Source of the DNA: Peristeroidobacter agariperforans | Lineage (GTDB): Bacteria; Pseudomonadota; Gammaproteobacteria; Steroidobacterales; Steroidobacteraceae | Length of the DNA stretch: 64,000 nucleotides | NCBI RefSeq assembly: GCF_004138335.1 | Contig: NZ_RYFW01000002.1 | Coordinates: forward strand, 1,097,501 to 1,161,500 | Direction of reading: 5' to 3' | In this document: one piece after another, positions 59,054 through 64,000 of the stretch | How positions within the stretch are numbered: the stretch's first letter is position 1 | Layout: each line of letters starts with the position of its first letter | Translations under genes and position numbers: made by a program | Notes under the pieces: model-generated | The model's input: the letters and a program-made list of their open reading frames with translations, nothing else | The model's database searches: none | What the model was told of the DNA's origin: nothing

Positions 59054-59701
59054 ATGGGCAAGGTTCGGGTCAATTTTTTCTGCGTGTCGTTGGACGGCTT
59101 CGGCGCCGGGCCGGATCAATCCCTGGAACAGCCGTTGGGTATTGGCGGGGAGTCGCTGCACGAGTGGGCCTTCGGCACACGCACCTTCCAGAAAATGTTA
59201 TTCGGCAAGGAAAGCGGCAGCACCGGCATCGACGATGACTTTCTGGTGCGAAGTTTCGACAACCTCGGTGCGTGGATCATGGGCCGGAATATGTTCGGTC
59301 CGATTCGCGGCCGCTGGCCGGATGAAGATTGGAAAGGTTGGTGGGGTTCGAATCCGCCGTATCGCTCACCGGTATTCGTGCTGACGAATCATCCTCGCGC
59401 GCCACTCAGCATGGAGGGCGGAACGACCTTTCATTTCGTGACGGATGGTGTTCACGCCGCGCTCGAGCGAGCGCAGGCCGCGGCGAACGGCAAGGATATC
59501 CGGGTGCTCGGCGGGGCGTCGACGATCCGGCAGTACTTGCAGGCGCAGCTGATCGACGAGATGCACCTGGTCGTGGTGCCCAAACTGTTGGGCCGCGGCG
59601 AACCGCTTCTTATGGGACTGGATCTGGTGAAGCTGGGTTACAGCGTCACTCGACAGGTGGCGTCCGAAACCGTACTACATGTCGTCGTTACGAAGATCTA
59701 G
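59054..59701 (+). CDS. dihydrofolate-reductase-like (RibD C-terminal) protein
   Basis: 215 residues of the RibD_C/DHFR-like fold: KVRVNFFCVSLDGFGAGPDQ, AWIMGRNMFGPIRG, VFVLTNHPRAPLS, KDIRVLGGASTIRQYLQAQL and DEMHLVVVPKLLGRGEPLL. Such stand-alone proteins are NADPH-dependent reductases of unclear substrate, not the folate enzyme. Monocistronic, divergent from the TonB receptor and convergent with the MBL lipoprotein. Confidence 0.9.
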   Translation: MGKVRVNFFCVSLDGFGAGPDQSLEQPLGIGGESLHEWAFGTRTFQKMLFGKESGSTGIDDDFLVRSFDNLGAWIMGRNMFGPIRGRWPDEDWKGWWGSNPPYRSPVFVLTNHPRAPLSMEGGTTFHFVTDGVHAALERAQAAANGKDIRVLGGASTIRQYLQAQLIDEMHLVVVPKLLGRGEPLLMGLDLVKLGYSVTRQVASETVLHVVVTKI

Positions 59702-59756
59702 AGACAGAAGCGGCTGCGTGCAGCGTTCGATCGTCTGCACGCAGCCAGCACGTTGC

Positions 59757-60716
59757 TTATAACGTTTCCGGAGTCCACACGTAGCCGTCGCCACGACGCT
59801 CGAACTTGCCCACGCCAGGATACGGAAAGTGCACGGCGTAGATGCGCTGACCGCTTTCGGCGCTCTTGCTGAGCACATCGAGGCGGCTCTTTTGTCCGGT
59901 CGGAGCGTCGAGATCGAATGCGACCGGCCAGTCCGGCTTCTGCACCGAGACGACGTAGTGGTGCACGGAATCGCCGACGTACAGCAGCGTGTTGGCGCCC
60001 GAGCCGATCAGATAACCCGAGTGACCCGGCGTGTGGCCGTGATAATCCATGGCCTTCACGACGCCCGGAATCAGCTCCGCCCCGGGAGCGAACGCATCCA
60101 TCTTCGGCGTCAGAGCGGTGACCAGCGCGGCATGATTCGGTGCGCCGACGGCTGCGGCCGTCTCGGCATTCAGCCCTTTCAAGAATTCCCAATCGGCGGC
60201 GCCGATGTGAACGGTCGCATTCGGGAACGCCAGCGCGCCTTCGGCATTCAGCAGGCCGCCGATGTGATCGCCGTGCGCGTGGGAGATGAAAATGTCCGTG
60301 ACGCTGGCAGGCTCGAAGCCGGCCTGGGCGAGCGACTGCAGGAGCTGACCGCCGGCCGGGCCGAAGTTCGAACCTGCGCCCGTGTCGAACAACAGCACGC
60401 GATCGGCGCTCTTCACCAGCAGCGGCTGAATCGACACGCTGAGCTTGTCGGAGGGCAGGCCGGCTGCAGTCAGCGCGGCGGCGACGTCCTCGGGGGTCTT
60501 GCCGACGCCGAAGATTTTATTGTCATTCGGGAAATCGAATCCGCCGTCACGCAGAGCGATGGCGGACAGCTCGCCGATGCTGAAGCTGCCGGCGGGCGCC
60601 TGTGCGGTCGAAGCGGGAGTTGCGGCTTGCTGCGCCGGCTCCTTGGGAGCCTCGGACTTCGGCGAGCAGGCAGCGAGCGTCAAACACAGAGCGAGAGCAA
60701 GCGATGTTCTTTTCAT
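59757..60716 (-). CDS. MBL-fold metallohydrolase lipoprotein
   Basis: 319 residues. Lipobox LAACS after a short signal peptide, then an Ala/Pro/Gln-rich linker. The metallo-beta-lactamase motif is HAHGDH at 146-151 (SHAHGDHIGGLL), with further metal ligands in DYHGHTPGHSGYLIG and YVGDSVHH. Similar to AHL-lactonase/alkylsulfatase-like hydrolases; the substrate is unknown. ATG 60716 starts the signal; the reading to 60779 is not needed. Confidence 0.9.
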   Translation of the reverse strand: MKRTSLALALCLTLAACSPKSEAPKEPAQQAATPASTAQAPAGSFSIGELSAIALRDGGFDFPNDNKIFGVGKTPEDVAAALTAAGLPSDKLSVSIQPLLVKSADRVLLFDTGAGSNFGPAGGQLLQSLAQAGFEPASVTDIFISHAHGDHIGGLLNAEGALAFPNATVHIGAADWEFLKGLNAETAAAVGAPNHAALVTALTPKMDAFAPGAELIPGVVKAMDYHGHTPGHSGYLIGSGANTLLYVGDSVHHYVVSVQKPDWPVAFDLDAPTGQKSRLDVLSKSAESGQRIYAVHFPYPGVGKFERRGDGYVWTPETL

Positions 60717-60805
60717 GCGAGTAAGGCGCTGGGTGAGTGGGGGCACGCATCGTAGCATTGCCACCCGGCACTCACCCACTGCGTCCTTGGATCGCTGCGC
60801 TATTG

Positions 60806-61681
60806 CTATTGCTGTTGCTGTGGCGGCGGCTCGACCGCCGACTCAGCCGCTTTCTCGGCCGGCTCCTGGCCGGGGCCGGCGCCGCTGCGCTGCTGCTTCT
60901 CGGGGTCGGGCAGCGGCACGATTTTGCCAGTGGGCAACAGTGCCTCGACGGTCATCTGCGGCGGGATGCGCGAGGAGTCGCGAGGACCGCAGCTGGCGCT
61001 CCGATGCGTCACTTTCACATTGAGCTTGCGGAATAGTTGCGTGCCCATCTGTTCGAGCAGATCGCAATCCTCGGGCTGCAAGCGCACGGTGCGTGAGGAC
61101 AGTGTCACTTCCTGGCGCTGCGCCTCGAACACGATCGGATCGTTCATTGCGGCGCCGGGGTTGCGAGTCACGCGCGACACCAGCTCGCGTCGCGATTTGT
61201 CCTTCTCGATCTCCTTCATCACCGCCGGCGTGACCTCGACCGGCATCTGCACTCGAATGCGGATCAGCGCCGATTGGCGTCGCTCGCTGGCGGGGTTGCG
61301 GAAGGTGGAGGAGGAGCGGTCGAACGGATCGCCCCGATCGAACGGGTCGCCGCGATCGAAGGGATCGGAGCTCGCCCGGCCGGGCATCGGATCCATCATG
61401 TCGTCGTCGCCGACCATGTACGCGTCGCAGTTCCTCACGTCGACCTTGACGTCGTCCCTGGCGCCGATTGCGAGCAGGATGTTGGCTACTCGGTTCTGCA
61501 ATTCGTGGCAGGCCTGGAATTGCCTGGGCAACCGGTAATTCAGCGAGAGTTCCTGGACTTTGTACACCGCCGTGACCGGCGCCTCCGCGAGCGCCGCGCC
61601 GGTGAGCAGCAAGGACGCGGCTGACAGCAGTTTCAAGGCAGCCGACGCGCCACGATGTGTGAACAGGTGCAAGGTCGTCAT
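60806..61681 (-). CDS. hypothetical secreted protein with DPFDRG repeats
   Basis: 291 residues with a signal peptide (LKLLSAASLLLTGAALA). Not recognised. Three tandem DPFDRG-like repeats (DNA 61317-61370, 18-base period) sit in an acidic loop after YMVGDDDMMDPMPGR; Cys pairs occur around CHELQNRVANIL and CDLLEQMG. The C-terminus is Pro/Gln-rich. GGAGAG upstream of ATG 61681 supports the start. It precedes, on the other strand, the sortase-substrate module, separated by about 160 bases. Function unknown. Confidence 0.7.
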   Translation of the reverse strand: MTTLHLFTHRGASAALKLLSAASLLLTGAALAEAPVTAVYKVQELSLNYRLPRQFQACHELQNRVANILLAIGARDDVKVDVRNCDAYMVGDDDMMDPMPGRASSDPFDRGDPFDRGDPFDRSSSTFRNPASERRQSALIRIRVQMPVEVTPAVMKEIEKDKSRRELVSRVTRNPGAAMNDPIVFEAQRQEVTLSSRTVRLQPEDCDLLEQMGTQLFRKLNVKVTHRSASCGPRDSSRIPPQMTVEALLPTGKIVPLPDPEKQQRSGAGPGQEPAEKAAESAVEPPPQQQQ

Positions 61682-61839
61682 GGGCAACTCTCCGCCGCAA
61701 GCCGCATGCGATTTTCTGTCAGTCTAGGCTCGCGGCGACGCCGCGTCGAGCGTGCAGTAATGGGTTGGCCCTAGGGCTAATTGTTCCTCGTTCAGTCTGA
61801 GCCGACGCTGATCCCCCGAGAAGCAGAAGAGCTGGGATC

Positions 61840-62505
61840 ATGGCTCGAGCGAGCGCGAGTGGGGTGGCCAGGGTGGTAGAGCGTGTCTGCTGGGCCCTGG
61901 CGTGCGTGGCGATTGCTCTGTACCTCGCAGCCCGAACCGACGCAGCCATCAACGGCAAGGCCGACCTCGCACGAGTGACCACCGCCGCGGCTCGCGCGAC
62001 AACAACATCGAATGATCCGCCGGCTGCAGTCGACATCGTTCAATCCGCTGCTGAAGCCTCCGGGCTGCAGGGCCTGTTGGAGATTCCGTCACTGGGCCTG
62101 CGCACGCCGCTTTATTCCGATACCAGTGAGTTCAATCTCAATCGGGGCGCCGGACTGATTGCCGGCATGTCGGTGCCGGGCCACGGCGGCAACCTCGGCG
62201 TGGCGGCGCATCGCGACGGCATCTTTCGAGCGCTGGAGAACATCCGGGTCGGCGCTGCCATCGAGGTGCGGACCGCGAGTTTTCACTACGTCTATCACGT
62301 CACGTCGATCGCCATCGTCGATCGCACCGATGCCGCGCTCCTGCGGCATACCGACGAGCCCGCCATCACGTTGGTGACCTGCTATCCCTTCCGCTTCGTA
62401 GGACCCGCGCCACGGCGGTTCGTGGTGCGTGGCCAGCTCGATTCCGCTCGCGAGGCCACCGCGTCAGTGACGCCACCGCTTCGGGAGAAAACCGCCGCCA
62501 TCTAA
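61840..62505 (+). CDS. class D-like sortase with adjacent substrate
   Basis: 221 residues with one N-terminal membrane anchor (VCWALACVAIALYLAARTD). Catalytic set complete: His124 in VAAHRDGIF, Cys181 in TLVTCYPF and Arg193 in PRRFVVRG, matching the other sortase in this window residue for residue around the active site. It lies 27 bases upstream of a protein ending in an MPRTAG sorting signal, its probable substrate. In a diderm bacterium the amine acceptor and final location are open questions. Confidence 0.92.
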   Translation: MARASASGVARVVERVCWALACVAIALYLAARTDAAINGKADLARVTTAAARATTTSNDPPAAVDIVQSAAEASGLQGLLEIPSLGLRTPLYSDTSEFNLNRGAGLIAGMSVPGHGGNLGVAAHRDGIFRALENIRVGAAIEVRTASFHYVYHVTSIAIVDRTDAALLRHTDEPAITLVTCYPFRFVGPAPRRFVVRGQLDSAREATASVTPPLREKTAAI

Positions 62506-62532
62506 AGCCTCTCGAACCTGCAGGAGACAATC

Positions 62533-63147
62533 ATGGGTATCCGTTCTCGCGTGACCTTCGGCGCGCTTCTCGCACTCATCGCTACCGCGACCCTGGCACA
62601 GAACCCGAAGGATTGCGCCGCCGTGAAGTTCAGTGACGACGTCCTGGAACGCTTCCCGCGGGCGCAGGAGGCTTGCCAGGATGTGATATCCCGCGGCGGG
62701 CAGGACTATGCGGTGATCAACGCTCGTCTGGTCGACGTGCGAGGAAACACGATGCGGGTGCGTTTCAGGCACGCCGACGGCTCCATGGGACCGACGCAGT
62801 CCGTCACACCGCCACGCGATTTTCGCGTGCTCATCAACGGCACACCCACGCGCGTTGCCGATCTGGCGCCGAACCAGGATCTGAAAGCTTACGTGCAGGT
62901 CAGCCGCCCGGTGATGGCGCTGGAGCCGGCCGATAGCACGCAGGAGCTGGTGATCGTGCCCTTGGTGGCCGCAGCGGCGGCCGCCGAAGAGGCCGAGCCC
63001 ACGCGCCTGGCCGAAGCCGATCCCGAAATGCCGCGCACCGCCGGGCCTGCGCCCCTGTTTGCAGCCTTCGGTCTGTTGTTCGCCTGCGCTGCCCTGGGCC
63101 TGCGCGCGCTGCGTGGCGTGCGCATCACGCATTCGAAGCAGCTCTAA
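62533..63147 (+). CDS. sortase-anchored surface or periplasmic protein with MPRTAG signal
   Basis: 204 residues with a signal peptide (GALLALIATATLA) and a C-terminal sorting signal: MPRTAG at 166-171 (DNA 63028 on), a hydrophobic helix about 174-190 (LFAAFGLLFACAALGL) and a basic tail (RALRGVR). This is the LPxTG architecture with M for L and A for the residue after T, as in other proteobacterial sortase substrates. The middle (about 20-130) is beta-rich with a poly-Ala stretch before the signal. No known domain. Directly follows its likely sortase. Confidence 0.85.
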   Translation: MGIRSRVTFGALLALIATATLAQNPKDCAAVKFSDDVLERFPRAQEACQDVISRGGQDYAVINARLVDVRGNTMRVRFRHADGSMGPTQSVTPPRDFRVLINGTPTRVADLAPNQDLKAYVQVSRPVMALEPADSTQELVIVPLVAAAAAAEEAEPTRLAEADPEMPRTAGPAPLFAAFGLLFACAALGLRALRGVRITHSKQL

Positions 63148-63164
63148 CCTCGAGGAGTGAAATC

Positions 63165-63725
63165 ATGATCCGGAATATTGTGGTTGTTTCCCTGGCCTGT
63201 CTGCCGCTGGTGGGTCTGGCAGGGGATCCGAAAAAGGTCTCGTCGGAGAATGTCACCAAAGCGACGGCGACGGTGAAGTCAGTCGATCACGACAGCCGCT
63301 CGCTGGTGCTTCGCACTGCCGATGGCGTCGATACGCTGGTGGTCGCGGGACCCGAGGTCCGCAACTTCGAGCAGATAGAAGCGGGCGACACCGTGTCGGC
63401 CACCTATCGTGAGGCGCTGCTGGCGCAAGTCGTGCCGAAAGGCTCGGCAGTCGGCGAACCGCGCACCACCGTCTCCAAGACCCGAGCCAAAGAGGGTGAA
63501 TTGCCCGCCGCGTCCGTCAGTGCTTCTGTGTCGACCGATGTGGTCATTCAATCGGTGGACCAGTCGTTCGACACCGTGACGTTCAAACGTTCCGACGGCG
63601 TGGTGCGCACCGTCGCGGTCGAAGATCCGGAAGCCACCAAGTTCGTGCACAACCTGAAACCTGGCGACGAGGTGCGCATCACGTACACCGAAGCGACCGC
63701 CATCGCTCTGAGCAAAGCGGAGTGA
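63165..63725 (+). CDS. secreted protein with two internal beta repeats
   Basis: 186 residues with a signal peptide (VVVSLACLPLVGLAGD). Residues about 33-88 (ATVKSVDHDSRSLVLRTADG to EAGDTVSATYREA) and 127-182 (VIQSVDQSFDTVTFKRSDG to KPGDEVRITYTEA) are similar, so the protein is an internal duplication of a small OB/SH3-like beta domain. It follows the sortase substrate by 17 bases and is probably in the same operon. No sorting signal. Function unknown. Confidence 0.78.
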   Translation: MIRNIVVVSLACLPLVGLAGDPKKVSSENVTKATATVKSVDHDSRSLVLRTADGVDTLVVAGPEVRNFEQIEAGDTVSATYREALLAQVVPKGSAVGEPRTTVSKTRAKEGELPAASVSASVSTDVVIQSVDQSFDTVTFKRSDGVVRTVAVEDPEATKFVHNLKPGDEVRITYTEATAIALSKAE

Positions 63726-64000
63726 TGCTGCACAGTGGATACGCGAGCAGACGACCTTTTGCCGATATATCCAGATAAAAATGACTTTCGATTCGGCAAA
63801 TCCCGATCTACTCGCGTAAGCCGCTGCCGCATGATCTGCGCGGAAGTCCTTGACTGCACTGATTCACCGCGAGATGAAGGTGACAAGCAGGTTACAAGGG
63901 CCGCGCTTCCTCCAAATGTGGCCACGTCGTGGAGCGCGCGAAATACATCGAAATATGTATCGTCGGGTGCATAGCGGGAGTTTTCGTGAGCAGGACACCA
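63726..64000. other. right end of window, no gene seen
   Basis: 275 bases without a supported gene. An inverted repeat TTTGCCGA (63758-63765) with TCGGCAAA (63793-63800) has a long loop and no T tract, so it may be part of an attenuator or a binding site. A short reading frame at 63735-63974 has no ribosome site or protein-like composition. Confidence 0.4.

Overview
The window reads as chromosome of a GC-rich Gram-negative bacterium. It carries a YfaZ-type outer-membrane protein, a TonB-dependent receptor, a YheU homologue, a glutathione reductase, a DadA/alanine racemase pair and a PilT-like ATPase. This mix, together with a secreted GH11 xylanase with a poly-serine linker and sortases in a diderm, fits a polysaccharide-degrading gammaproteobacterium (Steroidobacter-like is my best guess; this is inference). 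Genes are dense, on both strands, with many ATGA stop/start overlaps. I see no prophage, transposase, CRISPR array or rRNA.

Layout. 0.1-2.6 kb: DUF2157/DUF4401/GDYXXLXY membrane operon. 2.7-11 kb: a PPOX-fold protein, YfaZ, a response-regulator diguanylate cyclase, a decayed AraC gene, a LysR regulator, DUF763, an NTF2-like protein, an SDR and an ICMT-like membrane protein. 11.1-12.2 kb: xylanase GH11-CBM60. 12.3-18.4 kb: a complete RNA-repair locus. 18.4-31 kb: mostly metabolic and hypothetical singletons (VOC, alpha/beta hydrolases, GST, PPOX, GIY-YIG, DUF1615, YheU, Gor, DMT exporter, ArsR/AHSA1 pair, M20 peptidase). 31.1-37.5 kb: a large secreted beta-rich protein, DUF3597, and a histidine kinase with two response regulators beside an outer-membrane protein. 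37.5-42.3 kb: six-gene operon with a cytoplasmic-type arylsulfatase and its formylglycine-generating enzyme. 42.4-46.2 kb: sortase plus beta-barrel, lipoprotein hydrolase, amidohydrolase. 46.2-49.4 kb: Lrp-type regulator divergent from dadA and an alanine racemase. 49.4-49.8 kb: guanidine-II riboswitch and guanidinium exporter. 49.8-61.7 kb: FAD oxidoreductase and Rieske oxygenase, zinc-ribbon protein, serine hydrolase, PilT-like ATPase, YfiR with a TonB receptor, a DHFR-like protein, an MBL-fold lipoprotein. 61.8-63.7 kb: sortase with its own MPRTAG-anchored substrate.

The most striking system is the RNA-repair locus. RtcR (CARF plus sigma54-activator domains) is divergent from rsr (Ro60-like), and a textbook -24/-12 sigma54 promoter precedes rsr. 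Between rsr and rtcB lie about 370 non-coding bases holding three repeats of a block GAATGC-N7-ACTACAT at exactly the same internal spacing. Two of them are followed by perfect TpsiC-arm mimics, so they look like tandem YrlA-type Y RNAs. A fourth element is the 5' half of a tRNA (acceptor 5' strand, D arm, CAU-like loop) that lacks a T loop and acceptor 3' strand. rtcB and rtcA follow. Since RtcR is known to respond to 5' tRNA fragments, an operon-encoded tRNA 5' half is a testable novelty.

Other points worth attention: dadA is split by a 4-base tandem duplication; the Lrp/dadA gap carries an array of about five related operator-like boxes; the guanidine-II switch can form a 9-bp alternative duplex that buries the Shine-Dalgarno of the exporter; and there is a 345-base intergenic region made of four strong hairpins.
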